Shown: positions 9,784 through 19,700 of the stretch, piece after piece
Layout of the letters: every line of letters starts with the position of its first letter
Position numbering within the stretch: position 1 is the first letter of the stretch
Assembly (NCBI GenBank): GCA_035353615.1
Contig: DAOPZY010000007.1
Coordinates: 26,402 to 90,401, forward strand
DNA: 64,000 nt
Origin: CAXXOK01 sp035353615
GTDB lineage: Bacteria > Bacillota > Clostridia > Christensenellales > Aristaeellaceae
Reading direction: 5' to 3'
Position numbers and translations under genes: made by a program
The notes under the pieces: generated by a model
Told to the model about the DNA's origin: nothing
Databases searched by the model: none
What the model saw: the letters and a program-made list of their open reading frames with translations, nothing else

Positions 9784-11536
9784 CCAACCCCGAAAGCCCC
9801 GTACGGCCACCCTCCGGCGGGTGCTGCTCGCGGTGCGGCGGTATTGGCCGCTACTGATCGCCTCCGGCGCGCTGGCCGCGGCGACCGTCGCCCTCACGTT
9901 GTATGTGCCCATACTGATTGGCGCGGCAATCGACGGCATTGTCGGGCCGGCTCAGGTGGATTTTCAGGCCGTGCTGCAAAAGCTGTGGACCATCGGCATC
10001 ATCGTAGGCGTTACGGCGGCGCTGCAATGGATCATGAACACCGTTAATAACCGCGTCACCTATCAGGTGGTGCGCGACATCCGCCGGCAGGCGTTTGAAA
10101 AAATTCAGATTCTCCCGCTCCAATATATCGACGGGCACCCGACCGGGGAAACCGTGAGCCGCGTGATCGCGGATGTCGATCAGTTTGCCGACGGGCTGCT
10201 CATGGGCTTTTCGCAGCTGTTTACCGGCGTTATCACCATCCTTTCCACGCTGGCGTTCATGGTGTCGCTTCAGTGGCAAATCGCGCTGGTTGTGTTCCTG
10301 ATTACGCCGCTTTCGCTGTTTGTGGCGCGGCTGATCGCGCGCAAAACCTACGCGATGTTCCGCCTGCAATCCGAAACCCGGGGCGAGCAGACCGCGCTGA
10401 TCGACGAAATGGTGGTTCACCAAAAGGTGGTGCAGGCGTTTGGCCACGAGCAGGCCGCGCTGAACCGCTTTGACGAAATCAACGGCAGGCTGGCGCACTG
10501 TTCGCTCCGCGCCACGTTTTTTTCTTCGCTGACGTTCCCAACCATGCGCTTTATCAACGCCGTTGTGTACGCGGGCGTGGGGTTGGTGGGCGCGCTTACG
10601 GTGGTGGCGACGGGCGGCGCGTTTTCCGTGGGGCGGCTTTCTGTGTTTTTAAGCTACGCCAACCAGTACAACAAGCCTTTCAACGAAATATCGGGCGTTA
10701 TTACGGAACTGCAAAACGCGCTGGCCTGCGCCGGGCGCGTGTTTGAGCTGATCGACCAGCCCGCGCAACCCGCCGACGCAAGCGACGCGGAAACCCTGAC
10801 CGATGTGCGCGGCCAGGTGGATGCGGAGGATGTTCGCTTTTCCTACACGCCGGATCGGCGGCTGATCGACGGCTTTACCCTGCACGTGGAGCCGGGGCGG
10901 CGGGTGGCGATCGTCGGCCCCACGGGCTGCGGAAAAACCACCCTGATTAACCTGCTGATGCGTTTTTACGATGTGGACGGGGGCAGCATCCGCGTGGACG
11001 GGCACGACATCGGCCGCGTAACCCGGAAAAGCCTGCGCGAAAGCTACGGGATGGTGTTACAGGATACATGGCTGAAAACCGGCACGATCCGCGAAAACCT
11101 GCTGATGGGAAAGCCTTCCGCAACCGAGGCAGAAATGATTGCCGCAGCAAAAGCCAGCCATGCGCACAGCTTTATCAAACGCCTGCCCAAGGGGTATGAT
11201 ACCCAAATCGGCGAGGATGGCGGGAGCCTTTCGGAAGGGCAAAAGCAGCTGCTCTGCATCGCGCGCGTGATGCTTTGCTTGCCGCCGATGCTGATTTTGG
11301 ACGAGGCGACCTCCTCCATCGACACCCGAACGGAACGGAAAATTCAGGACGCGTTCGCCCGCCTGATGCAGGGCCGTACCAGCTTCATTGTGGCGCACCG
11401 GCTTTCGACCATCCGGGAAGCGGATGTGATTTTGGTGATGCGCAACGGCAACATTGTGGAGCAGGGCACCCATGAGGCGCTGTTGCAGCAGAACGGTTTT
11501 TACGCGCAGCTGTACCGCAGCCAGTTTGCGGCGTAG
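9770..11536 (+). CDS. ABC exporter half-transporter, catalytically competent partner (TM288/BmrD-like)
   Basis: Second half of the heterodimer: 588 residues, six membrane helices, then Walker A GPTGCGKTT (from about 383), Walker B LILDE with catalytic Glu512, and a canonical H-loop AHRLST (His543). The signature is LSEGQ (487-491) rather than LSGGQ. In the dimer this altered signature faces the Asp494/Gln525 site of the other subunit, so both defects fall in one ATP site and the other stays intact. The ATG at 9770 lies inside the end of the upstream gene behind GGAGGAGG, implying coupled translation. No C39 peptidase domain is present in either subunit. Confidence 0.92.
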   Translation: MRAHDQPRKPRTATLRRVLLAVRRYWPLLIASGALAAATVALTLYVPILIGAAIDGIVGPAQVDFQAVLQKLWTIGIIVGVTAALQWIMNTVNNRVTYQVVRDIRRQAFEKIQILPLQYIDGHPTGETVSRVIADVDQFADGLLMGFSQLFTGVITILSTLAFMVSLQWQIALVVFLITPLSLFVARLIARKTYAMFRLQSETRGEQTALIDEMVVHQKVVQAFGHEQAALNRFDEINGRLAHCSLRATFFSSLTFPTMRFINAVVYAGVGLVGALTVVATGGAFSVGRLSVFLSYANQYNKPFNEISGVITELQNALACAGRVFELIDQPAQPADASDAETLTDVRGQVDAEDVRFSYTPDRRLIDGFTLHVEPGRRVAIVGPTGCGKTTLINLLMRFYDVDGGSIRVDGHDIGRVTRKSLRESYGMVLQDTWLKTGTIRENLLMGKPSATEAEMIAAAKASHAHSFIKRLPKGYDTQIGEDGGSLSEGQKQLLCIARVMLCLPPMLILDEATSSIDTRTERKIQDAFARLMQGRTSFIVAHRLSTIREADVILVMRNGNIVEQGTHEALLQQNGFYAQLYRSQFAA

Positions 11537-11551
11537 GCGGCTCAGCCGGGC

Positions 11552-11590
11552 GGCGGCGTAAAACCCTGCCATCGGGCAGCCGCCTTCTTT
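11552..11590 (+). terminator. Likely terminator of the ABC operon
   Basis: Outer stem GGCGGC/GCCGCC (11552-11557 with 11579-11584), inner TGCC/GGCA, then TTCTTT. The T-run is interrupted, so efficiency is uncertain. Confidence 0.45.
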
Positions 11591-11672
11591 CCCAAGCGTG
11601 AAAGGAAAAACACACGTCTGGCGCGAATAGGGTACCGTAATGGGAACAGACCGTTGGAAAGGAGCGACCGGC

Positions 11673-13820
11673 ATGCAAAAAAAAGCGTCAGCTTCACGGA
11701 TGATTCGCGCCGCCCTTGAAAAAGCGCGCGCGGCATTCCGCGCCCCGGCGCTCAAACGGATTGCGCTTGGCGCGGTGTGCGTGTGCGCATGCGCCGTGCT
11801 CACCGGCTGCGCCGCGCTGCAAAGCCTGACGGCCGCTTTGCCGGCGCAAACGCAGGCGAGCTCAGGCCCCAACCTTGATTTGCTCGCCCTGCCCGCCTAT
11901 GAGGATCAGGAGGGCGGCGAAAGCGCGGCCAGCGACGGCGGCACAGCCTACGGCGCGGTGGATTTGTGGCTGGACGCGACCCAAAACGCCGGGGGCATCA
12001 GCGCGCTGACCACAAGCATGTATCCCCATGCGGGTAAAAAGTACCGCGAAGGCGGTTTCCATTACCGGTACGGCACGCAAACCGGATGGTATGAAAGCCT
12101 GCTGCGCGATTTTCTCACCGCGGCCGGCGATACGCGCGTGCGAACCCTGCGCAACGGAAACGAAACCTTCCCGGAGGGCGTTCTGGAAGGGTTCGGCCTC
12201 GCGGCGGCGGACGCGGAAGCCGGCGCTTCGCTGTGGCGCGATCTGCACACCTGCGCCGTGGATACGCAGGCGGGGCTTTTCAGCCAGTTTTCCGCGGAGG
12301 AAATGGCCAACAGCTTTTACAGCCTTGGCTCCGCGGTATGGAACAACCGTTTGAACGGGCTGGACACCCAGTTGCTTGAGAACTCGACGCTTTCCGGCGC
12401 GATGAGCGCCGCCCTGACCGCGCAGACGGAGGCGATTGCGGCCGGCGACGCGGGCTATGTGCTGGCTGCCGGGAGCGATGGTCAACAGTGCGCGTTTTAT
12501 AACGCTTTGGAAAATCTGGACCCCGAAAGGCTCAGCATCATCACGGTGGACCCTGCCTCGGTGCGCAAGGTGAGCGGCTCGGACGCGGACGGTCAGCCCG
12601 TCGCGTGGTACGAGCAGGCGCTGCGGGAACGCGGCGTGTTTGACCGGGGGCTATGCGTGGGCGTGCTGGATTTTACGCTGGACTATCTGGGCCAGATGTC
12701 CAGCGTGGGCATAGCGGACCTCAGCGAGCCGCTCGTTTGGGGACGCGTGATTTTGGATGAAAAAAAGCAGACCTTTGAAAACCTGGGCGTGATGCCCCGG
12801 CAGATGCTCACGTTTGTGATTGGTTCCAAAACCATGGTGAACGGCTTTATCCAGCGCCTGAAGGATACCATTGACGCGGACCGCTCTCTGCGCGGCCTGC
12901 GCGGCCCGCAAAACGGCGAGCTTACCTATACGGCCAACGGCCAAACGGTTACGCAGCAGCCGTTTTCGTTCAGCTGGCAGGCGACGGTGATCGCCCGCCC
13001 CGGCATGGGGTATTATACGCAGCACACCGAAGGGACGGCCTTCGCCGAGGTTTCATCGGCGGCGCAGGCGGAGGAAACCGCTGCCGCCACAGGAGCCGAC
13101 GGTTTGCCGCTTTTTACCCTCGTCAGTAGCGCGGACGGGAGCCTGCCGGATTACACGCTCAAGATCCGCTTTCCCATCGCAACCAGCGATGACGGGGCCA
13201 AACTGGATGTGAGCAAGCTCAGCGGCGCGAGCGTAGACACGCTCAGCACACTTTTGCTGACCCAAACGCTTGCCAACACCGCCGCAAACCGCGAAACTGC
13301 GCCGGCGGGCGCGCAGGTGATACCGTACCGGGACAAGCTGTATGTGTTTGAATCGGGAAAGGCGGACGGCGCTTTTACGCTGGCCGGCGTCGAGCAGGTG
13401 GGGGACGAGCTGGTCTGCTCCGTGCAGGCGAACGGCAAAGCGTTGCAGACCGGGTATTACCGCCTGCGCCTGTCCGCGGATGTAACAGCCGATCAGGTGA
13501 CGTGGGAACAGGTGCCGTGGATTGACGGCGAGGACAGCCTGAGCGTCTCCATAACCGACGCCGACGCGTATGCGTGGGAAACCTTCACCGCCGCGATGAC
13601 CGAATACGACCGGGACGCCAAGGGGATCCCCAAGATGTTCCAGCACGCGTGGGGAAGCTACACGGATAAGCTGTACCACGGTTTGCGGGTGCCGGATTTT
13701 CCGCCGGTGTACAAGGCGTTTGCGCTGCGGGAGCTGACCGGGCAGGTCCGCGCGGCCGCTGCTTCGGACACCAGCCCGCTGATCCGCTGCGCGTTTGAAG
13801 TGTTTGTGCCCGGCCGGTAA
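11673..13820 (+). CDS. Large lipoprotein of unknown function, first gene of the tubulin-like/actin-like cluster
   Basis: 715 residues. A basic N-terminal stretch of about 30 residues leads to a hydrophobic segment and the lipobox LTGC with lipidated Cys46, so the product should be anchored outside the membrane. The mature part begins with an Ala/Gln/Glu-rich linker. It then has a segment around residue 98 (VDLWLDATQN) that loosely recalls the strand and DxSxS metal site of von Willebrand A domains; Asp101 would be the first ligand. This is suggestive only, because the motif is not canonical. I recognise no family for the rest. The start is the ATG at 11673 behind GGAAAGGAG; an in-frame ATG at 11640 lacks a ribosome site. 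Three same-strand genes follow within about 110 bp of each other, suggesting one operon. Confidence 0.75.
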   Translation: MQKKASASRMIRAALEKARAAFRAPALKRIALGAVCVCACAVLTGCAALQSLTAALPAQTQASSGPNLDLLALPAYEDQEGGESAASDGGTAYGAVDLWLDATQNAGGISALTTSMYPHAGKKYREGGFHYRYGTQTGWYESLLRDFLTAAGDTRVRTLRNGNETFPEGVLEGFGLAAADAEAGASLWRDLHTCAVDTQAGLFSQFSAEEMANSFYSLGSAVWNNRLNGLDTQLLENSTLSGAMSAALTAQTEAIAAGDAGYVLAAGSDGQQCAFYNALENLDPERLSIITVDPASVRKVSGSDADGQPVAWYEQALRERGVFDRGLCVGVLDFTLDYLGQMSSVGIADLSEPLVWGRVILDEKKQTFENLGVMPRQMLTFVIGSKTMVNGFIQRLKDTIDADRSLRGLRGPQNGELTYTANGQTVTQQPFSFSWQATVIARPGMGYYTQHTEGTAFAEVSSAAQAEETAAATGADGLPLFTLVSSADGSLPDYTLKIRFPIATSDDGAKLDVSKLSGASVDTLSTLLLTQTLANTAANRETAPAGAQVIPYRDKLYVFESGKADGAFTLAGVEQVGDELVCSVQANGKALQTGYYRLRLSADVTADQVTWEQVPWIDGEDSLSVSITDADAYAWETFTAAMTEYDRDAKGIPKMFQHAWGSYTDKLYHGLRVPDFPPVYKAFALRELTGQVRAAAASDTSPLIRCAFEVFVPGR

Positions 13821-13886
13821 CGCGCCCTCCTTGCGCCGCGCCGGATGCCCCTTACCCTCGCCATCCTGTGAGAAAGGATCGCCGCC

Positions 13887-14513
13887 ATGCCGAACAAACT
13901 GTTCTTCCGCATCCCAACCCACAACCGCACCAAGGTATTGCTGTGCTACCTGCTGGCATGGGGGGTAGCGTTGCTGTTGCCCTATCTGGGGCTGACGCGG
14001 CTGTACCCGTATAAACTGGCAGGCTCCGCGCCGGAAGTGTCCCAGAGCGTGCTCAGCCTGCCGTTGGCGTTGCCCGGCACGGTCAAAGAATTGCTTACCG
14101 CCGCGCAGTTCTCCTCGGACATGAGCCCTGCAGCGCTCAGCGTGGCAATCGCGGCCCGCGACCGGCTGTGGCGTTACGCGGTGGCCGGGGTGATGGCGCT
14201 GGCGGCGCTTTTAAGCCTGCTGTGGCAACTGCTGTGGCGCGTTCGATACCGCAGACCCAAACAGGCGGCCCGGGCAGCCATGAGGGCCGTTATGGACTAT
14301 CATCTGTCCATGGCGGGGATTATCGCGCTGAACGCGCTTATGGCGTTGGCGCTGTACCTGCTGGGCGTGCGGTGGATCGGCGGGCGCACCGTGTGGGATT
14401 ATCTGGTGTATTTCAGCGGCTTTGTGCTCAACCCCCTCGCGGCGATGGTCTGTTTTCGGCTGGCCGCGCCCCCGGCCATATCGGGCAAACACGGGTTTTT
14501 CAGGCGGCTGTAA
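13887..14513 (+). CDS. Small membrane protein, four predicted helices, unknown function
   Basis: 208 residues with hydrophobic segments at about 17-38, 93-116, 141-160 and 168-192, and a basic loop (WRVRYRRPKQ) between the second and third. An extracytoplasmic or cytoplasmic loop of about 55 polar residues separates helices 1 and 2. No family recognised. AGAAAGGA precedes the ATG. It sits 66 bp after the lipoprotein gene and 107 bp before the tubulin-like gene. A membrane link between an outside lipoprotein and inside cytoskeletal-type ATPase/GTPase proteins is an inference from position only. Confidence 0.75.
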   Translation: MPNKLFFRIPTHNRTKVLLCYLLAWGVALLLPYLGLTRLYPYKLAGSAPEVSQSVLSLPLALPGTVKELLTAAQFSSDMSPAALSVAIAARDRLWRYAVAGVMALAALLSLLWQLLWRVRYRRPKQAARAAMRAVMDYHLSMAGIIALNALMALALYLLGVRWIGGRTVWDYLVYFSGFVLNPLAAMVCFRLAAPPAISGKHGFFRRL

Positions 14514-14620
14514 CGTTGTGCGGAAGCGCGCGCCGAAACGGGGGTTTCCGCTGTGCCTTGCGCACGGAAACGCCGGCGGCAGGCGGCTCGCTTTCTGATC
14601 CTTGACCGACAGGAGGCCCT

Positions 14621-16726
14621 ATGTCCAACTATCTGCTTGCCATTGGCGGCACCGGCAACAAAATTCTGGAGGCGCTTGTCTATGCCTGCGCGGCGGACGC
14701 CCTCTATACCCTGGATGAAGATCGCCGCCCGGTTCCGCTTGCGGAGGTGCGGGCGCTGATTGTGGATGTGGACGCAGCCTGCGGCAACACCACCCGCGCC
14801 AAGCAGGCAGCCGAACATTACGAGGCTGTGCGCGGGGCTTTCGCCGCGTCGCGCGTGCCTCATCGGGGCTTTCATACGGCGCTGAGCGTGGAGCGCTGGA
14901 ACATGAACCTTGCCAAGCGCGCAAGCTCGGTCGCGGGCATTACGCAAAACCACCGGCGGGATCGCCTGCTTGCGGACAGCCTTTTTTCCCGCACAGAGGC
15001 CGAGCTGGAATACAGCGAAGGGTTTCGGGGGCATCCGGACCTTGGCGTGCTTTTTTTTGCGGATTTGCTCAACAATCTGGACGCGTTGGCCGCCGAGGGC
15101 CAGCCAGACGAGATGGTCACGCTGCTTAAAACGATTCGCGCGGAGCTGGACGCGGGCGAAACCGTGTCGGTGATGCTGGCGGGGTCCATATTCGGCGGCA
15201 CGGGCGCGAGCGGCATCCCCAGCATTTCCCGCTTTCTGCGGGAACGCTTTCGGGACCGCGCGGACCGGTTTGTGCTTTCGGCGGTGCTGATGCTGCCTTA
15301 CTATGAGGTGCCGCCCGCCACCGCCGACGAAACGATGGAAATCGTCGTCAAATCCTCAGCGTTTTTGGACAAGGCCCGCACAGCCCTGCAATATTACGGC
15401 ATGGAAGGAATGATCCGCGCCGGGGAGGACGACGCGCGCGGCGTGTACGACGCGCTCTACCTGCTGGGCCTGCCCCGGGAGGCGTTTGTGACCCAGCGCA
15501 TCTACTCCACAGGCTCGCAAAGCCAGGAAAACGACGCGCACCTGCTGGAATGGCTGGCCGTGCGCTGCGCCGCGCAGTTTTACCGCACGGGTTTCCGCGG
15601 GGCGGACGCGCACAACATCGACTGCTATTATTACCAGTGGCACAGCCGCGATGTGTCCTGGGATTGTTTTGACGCGGAAAGCGCCCTGTACAAAAACGCC
15701 TACGGCGGGCTGATGAAAAGCGCCGCGCTGTTTTTTGCCGAGTGTTACCCCACGCTGCGCGCCTGCATCCGGGAGGAAGCCAAACGCGAAGCCCGCACCG
15801 TGAATTACTGGACCGCCTATTTTTATGACGCGCGCCGGTTAAACGGCGCTCAGCGCGCCCAGCTGGAAAAACTGATCGACTCGCTGTACCGGCTTTTCGC
15901 GTTTTACGCCAATTGGATGTGGCAGGTATTGCGCACGCTTCCGCCAACCCTTCGCCCGGAAAAACCGGGCGAGGCGGACGCGCGGGCGCTGGCGGAGCTG
16001 TACACCCGCCTGATTGACGCGCGCGGCGTGTTAGCCCAGTACGAAACCGCGCCCGCCGCCCACACCGCCGCGGAAGCGGAAACCTTGCAGGGCGAGGCGG
16101 CTGCTTTGGGCGAACAGCTCAACCGGCAGATCGTAACCGCCGGGGGGCACGCGTACCTCACGGCGGTCAAGGCGGAAAAAACGCGGCGCGCCGGGCAGCT
16201 GGAAAGCCAGCGGCAGGCGCTGCGCGAGCAGGAGGAGCGCATAGCTCTTTGGGAAGGGGAGGACGCGCGCTATATGGACCCGCAAACCCTCCAGCAGGAA
16301 AAAGCCCGTTATGAAGCCATGCAGCGGGCTTACGCCGGCATGGCGGACCGGCTTTCGCTGGTGCAGGAGGACGAAATGCGCGCCGTGGAGCGCCGCGTGG
16401 CCGATACGCCCGCGCTGGCGACCGATCTGGAATTGCCGGATAACGGGCTGTTTGAGCCGGAAGCGCTTAATGCCCTGCACGAGTTGCTCACCCTGTACGG
16501 CGCGGGGGAAGAAGCGCGCGATATGCGGGCCGTGGAGGCCCTGCGAAAAACCCTGTGGGAGCGCCTGCACCGCCTGATTGCCCAACGCGTGCCCGATCGC
16601 CTGACGGCGGTGCAGGCCGTCGCGGGCATGGGCGGCGGCAACCGGATGGGCGAAGGCCCGCAGGCCGCGTTTGCAAGCTTTACGGCGGCTTTGCTGGCAG
16701 CCGTTGTGGAGGAGGAAAACCCATGA
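14621..16726 (+). CDS. Tubulin-like protein (Tubulin_2-type) with coiled-coil tail
   Basis: 701 residues. The N-terminus begins with a Rossmann strand and loop (LLAIGGTGNKI, Gly9-Gly12). A second glycine-rich loop, FGGTGASG (residues 191-198), matches the tubulin/FtsZ phosphate-binding signature GGGTGS/TG. This pairing is typical of the bacterial Tubulin_2 family, which is distinct from FtsZ. The middle is aromatic-rich. Residues about 480-600 are Gln/Glu/Arg/Ala-rich and likely coiled coil. The ATG follows AGGAGG. The stop overlaps the next start by 4 bp (ATGA), so it is translationally coupled to the actin-like gene. GTP binding is expected but not shown; assembly into filaments is unknown. 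Confidence 0.78.
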   Translation: MSNYLLAIGGTGNKILEALVYACAADALYTLDEDRRPVPLAEVRALIVDVDAACGNTTRAKQAAEHYEAVRGAFAASRVPHRGFHTALSVERWNMNLAKRASSVAGITQNHRRDRLLADSLFSRTEAELEYSEGFRGHPDLGVLFFADLLNNLDALAAEGQPDEMVTLLKTIRAELDAGETVSVMLAGSIFGGTGASGIPSISRFLRERFRDRADRFVLSAVLMLPYYEVPPATADETMEIVVKSSAFLDKARTALQYYGMEGMIRAGEDDARGVYDALYLLGLPREAFVTQRIYSTGSQSQENDAHLLEWLAVRCAAQFYRTGFRGADAHNIDCYYYQWHSRDVSWDCFDAESALYKNAYGGLMKSAALFFAECYPTLRACIREEAKREARTVNYWTAYFYDARRLNGAQRAQLEKLIDSLYRLFAFYANWMWQVLRTLPPTLRPEKPGEADARALAELYTRLIDARGVLAQYETAPAAHTAAEAETLQGEAAALGEQLNRQIVTAGGHAYLTAVKAEKTRRAGQLESQRQALREQEERIALWEGEDARYMDPQTLQQEKARYEAMQRAYAGMADRLSLVQEDEMRAVERRVADTPALATDLELPDNGLFEPEALNALHELLTLYGAGEEARDMRAVEALRKTLWERLHRLIAQRVPDRLTAVQAVAGMGGGNRMGEGPQAAFASFTAALLAAVVEEENP

Positions 16727-19700
16727 AGCGTAACCGCAAAGATGAGCGCAAAGCGGAGCTGGACCGCAATACCTCCTACCTCACGCTGCTGCCGACGATG
16801 GACGAAGGCTTTCATACCGGGTACCAGACCCGCGCGGGCGTGGTGAGCGATGGAAACCAGAAGCCCCACGAGTGGCTGGAAAGCGTCGCCCGCAACCTGC
16901 TGACCCCGGGGGAGGACGTCGGTTACGCCATCCCGGATGTGCTGGCGGGGGAAGCCCAGCTTCGCCGCCTGATGCGCCTACCCTTTGAGGACGCGATGCG
17001 CCATCAGGAGATGCTGGATTGGCGCGGCGCGCTAGCAACCTTGCTGCTGTGGGACGGTTGGGCGCAGGACGACACCTGGCCCCAGCTGGCTTGCGAAAAC
17101 ATGCTGGACGGCGAAAGCGGCGATTTTATCAAAAGCGTGCGGGCCGCTCTGCCGGCCGGCCGCGAAAAGTTTGGGCTGTGGCTGTTTACCCTGTCGGTGG
17201 AGCGGGACGGCGTGCCGGAACGCAAGGCGATCGGCATGCTCTCGCCCACGGTCGCGCTGGCGCCCGCGGCGAACCCCGGCGACCTTTCCTCGCTGCTGCC
17301 GGAGTGCGTGCGGTGGTACAACCGCAAGCGCAAACGATTTGAGGACCCCTGTTCCTGGCTTGGCGAGGCGGACCGCGCCCGGCTGGTGCAGCGGTTGCGC
17401 TATTTACAGGCCCTCAACGAGCGCGCGGAACTGAAAAGCGTGCTGTATGCGGCCGACGCTTCGCTATGCGGGTTGCTCGACCATTTTGTGAGCGATTTGA
17501 TGGCGCGGCGCGGGTCGTGGCGGGAAAGGCTGGAAGCCGGGGACCCCCGTGCCGAGCGCGAGCTGTACATCCGCACGCTGGCGGTGTACGGGCTGGGTGA
17601 AATCAGCGTTTTACCGGGGCTGACCCGGCGCGATGATCCGCTTTCACTTTCAGAGCTTGCGCAAAACCCGCTGCTGGCGCGCCTCGCGCCCACAAACACC
17701 GTAGCGCCCGCCGAGCTGGGCGGCGCGAGCGCGGTCACCTACAGCTATCAGGGCAAAGCGTTTGCCATGGAAAGCCCGCTGTACCTTCTGGAGCCGGCCA
17801 ACGCGCCCGAGGAAATGGACACGCTGCGCCAACTGTGGCAGGAGCTGAGCCTGCCCGCCCAGTTTGACGGGGAGTGGAACCGCCAGATTGCCCGCCGTTT
17901 TCTGGCGTTGGCCAACCGGCTGACCGGTCGGCTGGGAGCCAGCCGCAAGGTGATCGCCATGCTCCGGGAATGGAGCCAGCGCCACGCGGCCTACCGGGAA
18001 TCGGGCGACCGCTCCGTGGCGTTTCAGCTGCCCCTGAAGGACGCGCCCGCCACGCTGGCCGGCCTGAGCGCGGAAATGATCGGCCTGACCGACCCCAGCG
18101 TGCTGACCGGCGCGTTTTCAGACTGTCTTTTGCTGTGCGAGGGCGTGATGCCTTTCCATTTGCCGGTGCTGAACGATCGCTGCGCCGTGCGCGGCGCTGA
18201 AAACCTCTACGCCGTGCCGCCCATCAGCTCCGCGCTGGCGCTGTGGCTTTCCGAAACCGCCGGCGACGCGCAGGAGGATTACTTCCGCCCGACGCTGCCT
18301 GAGGACGCGTTTGCCTTTGAGGCGTTTGAAGATGAAGAAGGCCGCAAGGTGCGGGCGCATATGCGCCTGACCCGCCGCCGCCGGGCGGAGGGCGCGGCGT
18401 TCCAGAACCGTATTGAGCTGACGCGCGTGTACCGGATGGGCGCGGAATTTGCGGAGGGGATGGCGGTGCCCGTCGCCGCGCGTGAATTGCCCACCGTGCG
18501 CTTTTGGCCGGCCGCTCGCCTCGCCGCGGGGCAGTGGAGCGCGTACTACGTGCTGTCCCAAAAACCGGACGCAGTGGATGTGGCGGTGCCCACCGGGAAT
18601 GGGTGGGCGCAGGGCGAACCGCGCCGCGCCGTGGACGACAGTGAGCGCAGCACGCCGACGGAACGCCGCTGGCAAATAGCCCGCACCGAGCGCTGGCCGT
18701 TGTATGTGGGGCTGATGCGCGGCAAGCTGTGCCTGGGCGCGCTGCCCAACGACGAGCCGCTTTCTCAGTTGAAACGCGAAGGCCCCGCCGCCGTGGCCAT
18801 CGACTTTGGCTCCAATGCCACCACGGTGATGATGCGTCAGGGCGAACATATCCGGCCTGCGGCGCTATCCCCCAGGTTGCTGAAAACGCTTTTGCAGGGG
18901 CGCTCCGGGGATGATCTGCTCCTGCCGGACGAGCTGTTGCCGGCCGTAACCTATCAGGACGAGGCGCGCCCCTCCACGTTTGGCAGCGTGATGGACCTGT
19001 TTGGCGATGATGAAGAAAAATGGAACGCGCCGCTGATTGACGGGCATATTTACTACCCGCGCGATCTGGCTTCGCTTTTGCGCAAAAACCCCAATACGCT
19101 GTACTATGACCTGAAATGGGGCGACGAGTCTTATCAGGTGCGCTGTTTACGCCTGTTTATCAAGCAAACCATGCTGCAAGCCTCGCTGGCGGCGCGGCTG
19201 AGCGGTTCCCCTTCGGTGAGCTGGCGGGTGTCCATGCCCAACGCCATGCCCCTGCCCCGGCAGGAAGCCTATCTGGAAACGGTGCGCGGCCTCGCGCGGG
19301 AGGTGGCTGCCGAAACCGGAATGCCGCTGACCCAGGGTGTGCCCGCGGCGCTTTTTGCCAGTGAGAACCAGGCGGATGGCCTCTATTTCCGCCGCCGTAA
19401 CGAGGTGAACGCCCGCAGCGGCTACCTGAACATGGATGTGGGCGGCGGCACCACCGACCTGAGCGTGTGGCTGGGCGGCGCTCCATTTGCGACGCTGGAA
19501 ACCTCGCTGCTGCTGGGTTGCCGGCAAATCCTGTTCGAATCGCTGAGCGCGCGCCACCGCGACGAGTTCGAAGCGGATTTTGCCCGCGCGGAGGATGGGT
19601 TGAAAAACCTTGTGCGGGATTTGACGCGCGCGTTTGCGCGCGGCGACGCCTCCCTTCGGGCGCGCCAGAAGAATGTGTTTTTGCTGGACGCTTTTTTTGC

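Noticed and set aside
8044..11536. ABC pair as the exporter of the LysM double-glycine peptide
   Set aside because: Neither subunit has the N-terminal C39 peptidase domain needed to cut such leaders, and the genes are 48 kb apart.
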